In this document: piece after piece, positions 18,075-24,800 of the stretch
Layout of the letters: each line of letters opens with the position of its first letter
How positions within the stretch are numbered: position 1 is the first letter of the stretch
Source: Salinirubellus salinus
GTDB taxonomy: Archaea; Halobacteriota; Halobacteria; Halobacteriales; Haloarculaceae
Assembly (NCBI RefSeq): GCF_025231485.1
Contig: NZ_CP104003.1
Span: 3,162,001-3,226,000, forward strand
Direction: 5' to 3'
DNA length: 64,000 bases
Program-made: the position numbers and the translations under genes
The notes under the pieces: model-generated
Databases searched by the model: none
Told to the model about the DNA's origin: nothing
What the model saw: only the letters and a program-made list of their open reading frames with translations

Positions 18075-18180
18075 ATAGACGTGAGACTGCTCTGGCCAGA
18101 GGCCGTGTCGGGCACTGCTGTTAACGTACAATAGCGCCCTATGCTATGATTATTATCTGCGAAGAGAAGCTACAGCAACT

Positions 18181-18200
18181 TTATTATATTTGGTACCAAA
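18181..18200 (+). promoter_or_regulatory. cbiM operon promoter with a 12-bp palindrome
   Basis: TTATTATATT (TATA-like) is followed directly by the perfect palindrome TTTGGTACCAAA (18189-18200), 15 bases before the cbiM ATG. Its place over or next to the start site suits a repressor site, for example for NikR2 just upstream. The rest of 18075-18180 is AT-rich and holds no gene. Confidence 0.45.
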
Positions 18201-18215
18201 ATTGGCAATCCACGC

Positions 18216-18896
18216 ATGGCGCACATTCACCTCGGAGAAGGCTCGTTCCCGCTGTGGGCACTGGTACTCTGGACGCTGCTCGGCGTCGGACTGATCAGCG
18301 CCGTCGTCTACCGGGTCCGGAAAGGCGGTATCAAGACCCATCAGATCGCGCTCGCGGGCATCGGCGCGGCGGCGAGTTTCGCGATCTTCCAGTTGAACAT
18401 CCCCGTGTGGGGTGGCATCCACATGAACCTCACCGGCCTCGTCGGCATCCTCGCCGGCCCGCTACTCGGCGCGCTCATCGCACTGGTGGTGAACATCTTC
18501 TCGGCAGCGCTCGGGCACGGTGCAGTCGGCCTGCTCGGGGCGAACACGCTCGTCAACGCCTCTGAAGCTATCGTCGCCTACTACGCGTTCAAGACCCTGA
18601 TGGGGATGGACTGGGACGTCTTCCCGGCCAGCGCCAGTGCTGCGACGCTGGGCCTCTCGGCAGGCGCGTTCCTGATGGGAGCGATCATCGTCATCAGCGG
18701 TGTGAACGGGAGTGCACTGCCGCGTGGTGACCTGACGGTCGCGGTCGCTGGCCTCGTCGGCCTCAACCTCGGCGTCGCCGTCATCGAAGGCCTGCTCACG
18801 GGATTCATCGTCCAGTTCCTCGCCTCTGTCCGCCCCGACCTCGTCGGACTCACCGACCGCGATACCCGCGAGGAGACCACCGGGGTGACGGCCTGA
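18216..18896 (+). CDS. cbiM: ECF nickel/cobalt transporter S component, CbiM/NikM-like
   Basis: Substrate-binding membrane subunit of a nickel/cobalt energy-coupling-factor importer. It has 226 residues and about seven hydrophobic segments. The N terminus MAHIHLGEGSFP keeps the His-rich start needed for metal coordination in CbiM/NikM, though with Ala inserted after Met. WGGIHMNLTGLVGILAGPLLGALIA and GHGAVGLLGANTLVNA are family-typical patches. It heads an operon with CbiN-like, CbiQ and CbiO genes, the next ATG overlapping its stop by one base. NikR2 upstream is the obvious candidate regulator. Confidence 0.9.
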   Translation: MAHIHLGEGSFPLWALVLWTLLGVGLISAVVYRVRKGGIKTHQIALAGIGAAASFAIFQLNIPVWGGIHMNLTGLVGILAGPLLGALIALVVNIFSAALGHGAVGLLGANTLVNASEAIVAYYAFKTLMGMDWDVFPASASAATLGLSAGAFLMGAIIVISGVNGSALPRGDLTVAVAGLVGLNLGVAVIEGLLTGFIVQFLASVRPDLVGLTDRDTREETTGVTA

Positions 18897-19216
18897 TGCA
18901 GCGCTGGAAGCAGTACGGCGGCCTCGTCGGGCTGTTCGCGGCCTTCCTCGCCGCTGGGTACTGGGGCTTCACCGCGACTGGCGGCGCCCTGCCGTGGGCG
19001 AAGCGCTCCGCGAAAGCACTCCAGCGCGGCGTCCAAGAGAGTGGCGGCGCGCTCGTCGACCTCGGGCGCGGCATCGTCGTCGCTGGCCCCATCCGCAAAG
19101 GTGGGTTGATGCTCGAGTTCGGCGGGCTCGTCCTCCTCATGGTCGTGCTCGGTGTCGGTGTGTACGTCTACGTCGACCGCTACGGCGGCTTCGAGGACGG
19201 GGAACGCTCCGCTTAA
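18896..19216 (+). CDS. Small two-TM CbiN/NikN-like component
   Basis: A 106-residue membrane protein with hydrophobic segments at about residues 9-28 and 72-95 and a soluble loop between. Placed between cbiM and cbiQ with overlapping ends, it occupies the CbiN/NikN position, whose role is to help load metal into CbiM. Sequence similarity to CbiN is weak by eye, so the assignment rests on size, topology and position. Confidence 0.7.
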   Translation: MQRWKQYGGLVGLFAAFLAAGYWGFTATGGALPWAKRSAKALQRGVQESGGALVDLGRGIVVAGPIRKGGLMLEFGGLVLLMVVLGVGVYVYVDRYGGFEDGERSA

Positions 19217-19218
19217 CT

Positions 19219-20031
19219 GTGACGACACTCTCGAATCACGTTCCCGACCCGCGGCTCATCACGGCGTTCGCCGAACGGCGAGACGGGCCGCTGCACCGCG
19301 TCAATCCATGGACGAAGATCGGGGTCGTCGGCGCGCTCGTCCTCGCCGTCACGGTGTTCGACCGGCTCGCACTCCTGGCCGGACTGTACGGAGCCGTACT
19401 GGTGGTCTACGGACTCGCAGGGCTGCCCTTTCGGCGGCTCGCTGGCTGGTACACGCTCCCGATGCTGTTCATCGTCTCGGTCGCCGGGCCGCTGGCGTTT
19501 CTCGAACCGGGAACGCCGATCGGAGGCGCGCTCGCGACACCGCTCGGTGAACTCTCTGTCACGTGGGCAGGGCTCGTGCTCTTCGGGGAACTCACCTGCC
19601 GGTCACTCACGGTCGTCACGTTCGCCCTGACGGCGTCGATGACGACCAAATACACCCACGTCGCGTACATGCTCGGTCGATTGCTCCCGCGGCCGATCGA
19701 CCAGATCGCGCTGCTCACCTACCGGTTCACGTTCGTGATGATCGAGACACTCGAGGACTTGGTCAAAGCCGCGCTCTCCCGCGGCGCGAACTTCTCGGAG
19801 TTCTGGTCGAACAAGCGGCTGTACGCGAGAATCCTCGGGATGACGATGCTGTCGGCGATCGAGCAGTCGGAACGACTCGTCAAATCCATGGAAGCCCGTG
19901 GCTACAACGGCGACATCACGCTGTACGGCGACGTCTCGCGGCCCCCCGTCCACGAACTGTTCATCGTGGTGGGTTCGTACGTTGCCGTCGTCGGCTACGC
20001 CGCGGTCGCGGTCTACGGGGTGGGACTGTGA
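19219..20031 (+). CDS. cbiQ: ECF transporter T component CbiQ
   Basis: Membrane coupling subunit linking CbiM to the ATPase. It has 270 residues from a GTG at 19219, three bases after the previous stop. It contains RVNPWTKI near the N terminus, several membrane spans, the coupling-helix motif region LSRGANFSEF, and the second conserved Ala-Arg-Gly motif in SMEARGYNGDI. CbiQ/EcfT family. Confidence 0.9.
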   Translation: MTTLSNHVPDPRLITAFAERRDGPLHRVNPWTKIGVVGALVLAVTVFDRLALLAGLYGAVLVVYGLAGLPFRRLAGWYTLPMLFIVSVAGPLAFLEPGTPIGGALATPLGELSVTWAGLVLFGELTCRSLTVVTFALTASMTTKYTHVAYMLGRLLPRPIDQIALLTYRFTFVMIETLEDLVKAALSRGANFSEFWSNKRLYARILGMTMLSAIEQSERLVKSMEARGYNGDITLYGDVSRPPVHELFIVVGSYVAVVGYAAVAVYGVGL

Positions 20032-20903
20032 GCCGAGACCAGGTGCCGCTGGTGAACCTCCGGTGTGAGGCCCACACATACCCGGACGGGACGGTCGGGA
20101 TGCACGATGTCGACTTCTCGGTGTATCCCGACGAGGTCCTCGCACTCGTCGGGGGCAACGGTGCCGGGAAGTCGACCCTTCTCGAGCACTTGAACGCCAC
20201 GCTCGTTCCCGACGACGGCGAACTCGTCGTCGACGGCACGCCGATTACCGAAGACAACAAGGCATACGCGCGGACGGAAGTTGGTTTCGTCTTTCAGGAC
20301 GCCGATACGCAACTCGTCGCGCCCACGGTCCTCGATGACGTGATGTTCGGCCTCCAGAACTACGGCGTCCCCGGTGACGAGGCGAAACAGCGCGCTCGTG
20401 AGGCACTCGCGACCGTCGACGCGAGCCACCTCGAAGACCGAATCCCACACTACCTGAGCGGTGGCGAGAAACGCCTCGTCGGCCTCGCTGGCGTGCTGGT
20501 CCTCGAACCGAGCGTAATCGTGCTGGACGAACCCCTCGCGGGCCTCGACCCCGAGCGCTCTCGACTGGTCGCCGAGCGAATCGAGCAGATTCACCGAGAC
20601 GGTATCAGCGTCGTCCTGTCGACGCACGACCTCGAATTCGCCGCTGACGTTGCAGACCGTATCTGCGTGATGACTGATGGCAACGTCGTCGGGAACGGGA
20701 CGCCACGAGAGGTGTTCTACAACGACGCGTTGTTGGCGGAGGCGAACCTCCACCCACCGAGTGCAGTTCGTGTGGCTCGCGAGGCGGGGTTGGAGACGAC
20801 GGCACAGCCGGTGACGGAGGCGGATCTCGTGTCGCTCCTCACGGAAGCCACCGACGTGGCAACCACACAGACACCCTCTCCAGATGGGCGCGGACACGAC
20901 TGA
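20028..20903 (+). CDS. cbiO: ECF transporter ATPase CbiO
   Basis: ATP-hydrolysing subunit of the nickel/cobalt importer. It has 291 residues from a GTG that overlaps the cbiQ stop. Walker A is GGNGAGKST (near residue 44), the Q-loop VFQDADTQL is typical of CbiO/EcfA, the signature is LSGGEKRL, and Walker B is VIVLDEP with a D-loop AGLDPE. The C-terminal extension after residue 240 is variable. The next gene begins inside its last 20 bases. Confidence 0.92.
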   Translation: MSRDQVPLVNLRCEAHTYPDGTVGMHDVDFSVYPDEVLALVGGNGAGKSTLLEHLNATLVPDDGELVVDGTPITEDNKAYARTEVGFVFQDADTQLVAPTVLDDVMFGLQNYGVPGDEAKQRAREALATVDASHLEDRIPHYLSGGEKRLVGLAGVLVLEPSVIVLDEPLAGLDPERSRLVAERIEQIHRDGISVVLSTHDLEFAADVADRICVMTDGNVVGNGTPREVFYNDALLAEANLHPPSAVRVAREAGLETTAQPVTEADLVSLLTEATDVATTQTPSPDGRGHD

Positions 20904-21633
20904 GCGGCTCCCCCGGTATCTCGCGCCACTTCCTCGGCGGATCGAGACCGTTGCGTTGCGATACGCGTGGGTGATTGTCGCGATCAATGTCGCGGGAACG
21001 GCGTTCGGCTTCTGGTACTACATCCCACAGTTCCAACTCGAACCGGTCGTCGCGTGGCCAGTCGTCCCAGACAGTCCGACGGCTACGCTGTTCATCGCCT
21101 GCTCGCTGGCGCTGTACAAACTCGGCCGGTCGAACGAGTATCTGAATATGCTGGCGTTTTTCGGCTGCATCAAGCTCGGTCTCTGGACGCCGTACGTCCT
21201 GACAGTGTTCGCAGACGCGTTTCTCGCGACGGTCACGCCACCACCGCAGGTCGTTCCACTACTGGGACGAGAGTTCGCGTCGAACGCGATGTACGCGTTC
21301 CTGTTCGTCTCGCACCTCGGGATGGTCGTCCAGGCGTTCCTCATCCATCGCTACAGTGACTTTCCCAGTCGAGCGATTCTCGTTGCGCTGCTCTGGTACG
21401 GGTTCAACGACCTCGTCGACTATTTCGTTCCGATTGTCGGGACACCGCATCACACCCTGCTGCCGGTCGAACCGATTGTGAACGGCACCGTCCAGCACGT
21501 CTCCCCAGCACACGAGATCGCCGCCACGGGTGCCGTCGCGCTGACGGTGCTGGCGACAGTGGTTGCAGTTCTGACTCGCCGAGAGAAACAGCGTATTCGG
21601 GCGAGAACCGCTTCAGCGCCCGGCAGCCAGTAA
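20884..21633 (+). CDS. DUF1405 family membrane protein
   Basis: A 249-residue polytopic protein, function unknown. Recognisable DUF1405 features are FWYYIPQF and PVVPDSPTATLFIA, followed by six or so hydrophobic segments. A His-containing loop GTPHHTLLPVEPIVNGTVQH might bind metal. It overlaps the end of cbiO by 20 bases and so belongs to the transporter operon, although DUF1405 genes usually stand elsewhere. It converges on the PDGLE gene with a 21-base overlap. Confidence 0.8.
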   Translation: MGADTTERLPRYLAPLPRRIETVALRYAWVIVAINVAGTAFGFWYYIPQFQLEPVVAWPVVPDSPTATLFIACSLALYKLGRSNEYLNMLAFFGCIKLGLWTPYVLTVFADAFLATVTPPPQVVPLLGREFASNAMYAFLFVSHLGMVVQAFLIHRYSDFPSRAILVALLWYGFNDLVDYFVPIVGTPHHTLLPVEPIVNGTVQHVSPAHEIAATGAVALTVLATVVAVLTRREKQRIRARTASAPGSQ

Positions 21634-21924
21634 CCGTCCAAGTCCCAGCGCGAGGGTGAGCGTGAGCAGAGTGCCGAGGAATGCACCACCCAGTGTTCCA
21701 GCGTGTGGTCCGAGCCCCGGTAGTGCGTATCCCGAAAAGAGGCTTATACTGGTCGGCACAGCTCCGGAGGCAGCACCGGCGAGCGCAGCGGCGTTGTCCA
21801 TCGGCTCCGCGTACCTGGTCTGTCCAGCTGCCCACGCGAACGCTGGTGCGAGTACCACGAGTCCGAGGAGCCCGGCAAGCGAGCGTCGTTGCCACGGTGT
21901 CCGGACAAACGATCGGGCGCTCAT
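21613..21924 (-). CDS. PDGLE/CbiN-like accessory subunit of the second CbiM
   Basis: A 103-residue protein with two hydrophobic segments (about 17-33 and 78-95) separated by an extracytoplasmic loop, matching the PDGLE-domain partner of CbiM proteins in layout. The start ATG overlaps the stop of the upstream cbiM-like gene by 4 bases, implying translational coupling. The exact PDGLE tetrapeptide is not present: the corresponding loop reads RYAEPMDNAAALAG. The assignment therefore relies on context. Confidence 0.65.
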   Translation of the reverse strand: MSARSFVRTPWQRRSLAGLLGLVVLAPAFAWAAGQTRYAEPMDNAAALAGAASGAVPTSISLFSGYALPGLGPHAGTLGGAFLGTLLTLTLALGLGRLLAAGR

Positions 21925-22559
21925 GCGCGGATACCCTCCGGCTGGAGCTGTTCGGATTCGACGCCGGCGCGGTCGAGAAGCCACACTCCCGCGAGGGTGA
22001 GTACACCTTCACCGATACCGAGGATGAAGTGCCCACCGGTCATGATGGCGACGACCGCGATGAACTCACCGGTGAAGCCAGGTGAGACGCCCAGTTGCAG
22101 CCCGGCAGAGGCAGCAGCGACGGTGATCCCGATCCACCCGCTGGAGACGATTGCCAGCAGTTCGTTGCGGTCCGCGAGCGTCGTGTAAACTGCATACCCG
22201 ACGTAGGCTTGGACGATCGCCATGTTCCAGATGTTGGCCCCGAGTGCGAGTGCCCCTCCGTCACCGAAGACGAGCGCCTGGACGGCAACGACCAGTGCGA
22301 CGGCGAGTGCCCCCAGGTGAGGGCCGAGTACGATCGCGGCGAACGCACCGCCGACGAAGTGCGCACTCGTCCCGCCGGGGATCGGCCAGTTGAGCATCTG
22401 TGCGGCGAACACGGCTGCGGCGACGACGGCGAACAATTGAATCCGATACTCGGTCAGCGAGTCACGTACTCGCATTGTGGCGACGGCCAATACCGCGCCG
22501 GTGAGCAGGATGAACGCGCCTGCCATCCACGGATGTAAGAATCCATCTGGTGTGTGCAT
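21921..22559 (-). CDS. cbiM: Second ECF nickel/cobalt S component, CbiM-like
   Basis: A 212-residue membrane protein with the classical metal-binding N terminus MHTPDG (N-terminal amine and His2 coordinate Ni or Co in the family). About six hydrophobic segments follow, including GGTSAHFVGGAFAAIVLGPHLGALA and GANIWNMAIVQAYVGYAV. Only a small PDGLE-like gene follows and no second CbiQ/CbiO is present. It may therefore share the CbiQO encoded convergently next to it, or act alone as some CbiMN proteins do. It is divergent from NikR3. Confidence 0.88.
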   Translation of the reverse strand: MHTPDGFLHPWMAGAFILLTGAVLAVATMRVRDSLTEYRIQLFAVVAAAVFAAQMLNWPIPGGTSAHFVGGAFAAIVLGPHLGALAVALVVAVQALVFGDGGALALGANIWNMAIVQAYVGYAVYTTLADRNELLAIVSSGWIGITVAAASAGLQLGVSPGFTGEFIAVVAIMTGGHFILGIGEGVLTLAGVWLLDRAGVESEQLQPEGIRA

Positions 22560-22610
22560 CGATTCCGAGTTCCGTAGGTCGGGATATATGACTTCGGAAA
22601 CGAATCATAA

Positions 22611-22632
22611 TCTAGTCACCACAGTTACTAGA
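22611..22632. promoter_or_regulatory. Inverted repeat TCTAGT-N10-ACTAGA between cbiM-2 and nikR-3
   Basis: A perfect 6-bp inverted repeat lies in the divergent promoter. The same hexamer occurs at 28345 (Znu-like promoter, TCTAGT followed by ACTAGT) and at 36162 (ACTAGA, between cobW-3 and the FAD gene). It is a candidate operator; short enough to be chance. Confidence 0.35.
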
Positions 22633-22995
22633 CACTCATATGAATTCAGTTCTGATTAATACCCGATGCGCACGAGCTTCAATATCCCCGACGACCTCCT
22701 CTCCGAGTTCGATGAGACGTGGCAGGCAGAGGGATTAGATTCGCGTTCCCGTGGCGTCCGCGAGGCGATGCAGGAGTACATCGAGGCCCACACCAGACTG
22801 GAGGATATCGAAGGCGATGTCGTCGTTATCATCGCTTTCGATTACGAACACGAAGCGGTTATCGAAGAGATTCACGACGTACAGCATCAGTTTCAGGACG
22901 TTATCACGACCACGAATCGTATTCACGAAGGAGAGTGGTGTCTCGAGACGCTCTTCTGCAGCGGACCGGCACCGCGTGTCCGGGACCTCACCTAT

Positions 22996-23371
22996 CTTTC
23001 TACAAGGAGAGAATCCCGCCGTAAACGGCGGGCGTGAATCCGACAACGCACACACGGACCACGTTCTGACGCTACTACGGATATTTAAGCAGATGCGTGT
23101 TGTAGCATCACGTACACCGAGGCGGTTTCACCGCCACCTAAATGCACAATATCGGGACTCCGAGAACCAGTACGTTCGAGACACCCTCTCGAACCGCTGT
23201 GGTGTCTCGGTCAAGATAACTCCGAGTCCCCCTACCGGGGATAGGAGTAACGGCGGTGTGGCCCCGCCATCGGCCCGTCATGCCGACGAGTCGTCAACCA
23301 GCAACTATCCCAAACCAACGTTGCGGTGCGGACGTGGGAATCCCCGTCGTAAACGACGGGGAGGAGGTCAC
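22996..23371 (+). mobile_element. 376-bp TnpB-type MITE carrying the tnpB 3' end
   Basis: The left end CTTTCTACAAGGAGAGAATC plus stem CCCGCCG/CGGCGGG, and the right end GAATCCCCGTCGTAAACGAC then GGGGAGGAGGTCAC, match the ends of the TnpB element at 16625-18074. It lies directly after CTAT, like that element. It has no transposase or tnpB start. The interior from about 23215 matches the 3' end of that tnpB (shared CTCCGAGTCC and GGATAGGAGTAACGGC). Non-autonomous and presumably mobilised in trans. Confidence 0.78.
23200..23371 (+). ncRNA. Putative stand-alone omega-RNA (TnpB guide RNA) scaffold
   Basis: In TnpB systems the guide RNA scaffold comes from the 3' end of tnpB and the right end, and the guide is the sequence just outside the right end. 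This MITE keeps precisely that part (shared GGATAGGAGTAACGGC, then the right-end stem) without the gene. A transcript running past 23371 would carry CGCTTGCGTGATTTCG as guide. Joined to the inferred TAM CTAT, that is the uninterrupted nikR-3 sequence. Transcription is not shown by sequence. Confidence 0.35.
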
Positions 23372-23507
23372 CGCTTGCGTGATTTCGATGCGGTGAGTCG
23401 GGTCAAACTGATGCTCCTCGCGGAGCACTGAGCTGTTCTCACGGCTGACTCTGTTGAGGCCCTGGATTGATGGCGGTTTCCAACGAGCGTGCTGAATGCA
23501 GGGCGCA

Positions 23508-23648
23508 AGCCTTGTTTAGACGCTCCTGAAGGCGTTAGTCAGTGATTCTATCGACTGAACAGAATCTACCGACGAGTGCTTCTCCTCCCGATTTCATTCT
23601 TTGAGCAACGACCGTCTCGGGCGATCTACACCGCGTCTAAACAAGGCC
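23508..23648. mobile_element. 141-bp MITE with terminal inverted repeats and 9-bp target duplication
   Basis: The ends AGCCTTGTTTAGACGC (23508-23523) and GCGTCTAAACAAGGCC (23633-23648) are inverted repeats matching at 15 of 16 positions. They are flanked by identical CAGGGCGCA at 23499-23507 and 23649-23657. There is no coding capacity. It belongs to a cut-and-paste family, unlike the TnpB-type elements here; the source IS is not identified. Confidence 0.8.
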
Positions 23649-23714
23649 CAGGGCGCATTTTCAGCAGTTCAATTTCTCTGGTTGCCGGGGGTCCAGTAGA
23701 ACGTCTTTGGCGAA

Positions 23715-24089
23715 TCAGACCCGATCAAGAGCATCATCAATAGTCAGCGGGACTTCCTCGCCACTCACATCGAACCTTTGGAACCAACTCTCTTTCATTT
23801 CTCGTTTGAGCGTCATCCTGACCTCGGCGTGTGGGTTGCTCTCCACGAAGTTTTGGAGTGGCTCGTCACTTTCCCAGGCAGCAACCGCCCAGAACTTCTT
23901 CTGGGCTAATTTGGCGCGCAGGGCATAGCCGACCAACCCACCCGACTCCGCAAGTTGTGCTTCTATCTTCCGGGTATGCCAGAGAACTCTTGGCACTGTC
24001 CGGTACTGTGAAGGGTGCAGATACCCGACGACGCCTCGGAGTTCGGATTCCGGGTCAGGTTCAACGAACGATTGCCAGTCAAACTCCAT
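23715..24089 (-). CDS. Dimeric alpha/beta-barrel monooxygenase-like protein (DUF3291/CrtA-like)
   Basis: A 124-residue protein from ATG 24089 (MEFDWQSFVEPDPESELRGV); an upstream ATG at 24113 is possible. The pattern RVLWHTRKIEAQLAESGGLV, GYALRA and KKFWAVAAWESDEPLQNFVE resembles haem-binding or small-molecule monooxygenase-type dimeric barrels, including DUF3291 and spheroidene-monooxygenase-like proteins. No catalytic residue can be named. It stands alone between a MITE and nikR-4. Confidence 0.65.
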   Translation of the reverse strand: MEFDWQSFVEPDPESELRGVVGYLHPSQYRTVPRVLWHTRKIEAQLAESGGLVGYALRAKLAQKKFWAVAAWESDEPLQNFVESNPHAEVRMTLKREMKESWFQRFDVSGEEVPLTIDDALDRV

Positions 24090-24270
24090 GGTATGTGTTA
24101 TCGTACACTGCAATTCGAGATAACCGTTCCGTCACTGCTACACCTACACTGGTTCTGAAAGGTCCAGTTACTTGCGTGATGACACGGGTAGCTCGTGGAA
24201 CCCAGCGCTAAATTCAGCCTCTGTATGCAGCAGACGGCTCCTTTCAATTCCTGAGGATTTCAACACGGAA

Positions 24271-24702
24271 TCACGACTCGATGGGCTGATCAAGGGGGTC
24301 TTCGCCCAGCGAGGTAATCGAGTAATCCACTGCCCGGACATCCGGCACTGCCCGGACGGTGTTGACGAATCCGGATAGTACCTCCGTAGTTCCCTCTACG
24401 ACGAACAGTTCCATGCAGTACCGGTCCTGCACGTGTGCATGCGTGGTCGCGGAGACGATAGTATCGTACTCGTGGCGGACTCCTGTGAGACGCTGTTGAA
24501 CCCTCGGTTGACAGTACTCGAAGACCACTGTGACTGTACACATGTGCTTCTGCCCGTCGATATTTCGCCCCTGAAACTCTTCGAGCAGTGTGCGTGTGCC
24601 TTCGCGTACGACCTCGCTCCGGCCACTGTAGCCGTGTTCGCCGGCGAACTCGTCGATGCGCTCGAGTAACGCTTCGGGCATCGAGATGCTCACGACGCTC
24701 AT
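24271..24702 (-). CDS. NikR-like metal-responsive regulator 4 (canonical metal site)
   Basis: A 143-residue RHH/ACT regulator very similar to NikR1. It has VSISMPEALLERIDEF and GRSEVVREG in the DNA-binding part, a His in GVRHEYD, and the complete HxHx5C motif in THAHVQDRYC. It is divergently transcribed from the cobW-1/cobW-2/moaB operon with a 98-base shared promoter region, so it probably controls that operon and itself. Its metal could be nickel, cobalt or, in this zinc-chaperone setting, something else; sequence alone does not decide. Confidence 0.9.
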   Translation of the reverse strand: MSVVSISMPEALLERIDEFAGEHGYSGRSEVVREGTRTLLEEFQGRNIDGQKHMCTVTVVFEYCQPRVQQRLTGVRHEYDTIVSATTHAHVQDRYCMELFVVEGTTEVLSGFVNTVRAVPDVRAVDYSITSLGEDPLDQPIES

Positions 24703-24735
24703 ATACCAAGATTCTATTCTGGATTATTAGTATCT

Positions 24736-24794
24736 GTTATGACTGTCGACACTGAAACGTAATAATTAGTATTTTAGTAGAGCAAGTTCATAAC
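24736..24794. promoter_or_regulatory. Divergent nikR-4/cobW-1 promoter region with GTTATGA...TCATAAC
   Basis: GTTATGA at 24736-24742 and TCATAAC at 24788-24794 form a perfect 7-bp inverted repeat with 45 bases between, spanning the intergenic DNA. The half-sites recall the NikR half-sites GTATGA/TCATAC of E. coli, but with a much larger spacing. The right half is also part of GTTCATAAC, the GTTNNNAAC motif seen before other metal genes here. Confidence 0.4.
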
Positions 24795-24800
24795 TTCAGT

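Larger units (their letters stand above)
22666..23431 (+). pseudogene. NikR-like regulator 3, split by a MITE
   Basis: Codons 1-110 (22666-22995, MRTSFNIPDDLLSEFDETWQ... RVRDLTY) and codons 111-129 (23372-23431, RLRDFDAVSRVKLMLLAEH) are the two parts of one RHH/ACT regulator, separated by a 376-bp insert. Removing 22996-23371 restores the frame exactly: ...CTC ACC TAT | CGC TTG CGT.... As it stands, translation runs into the insert and yields a protein with a foreign tail. The metal site also differs from NikR1: NRIHEGEWC, with Arg where the first His of HxH is expected. It stands divergently from cbiM-2. Confidence 0.82.
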
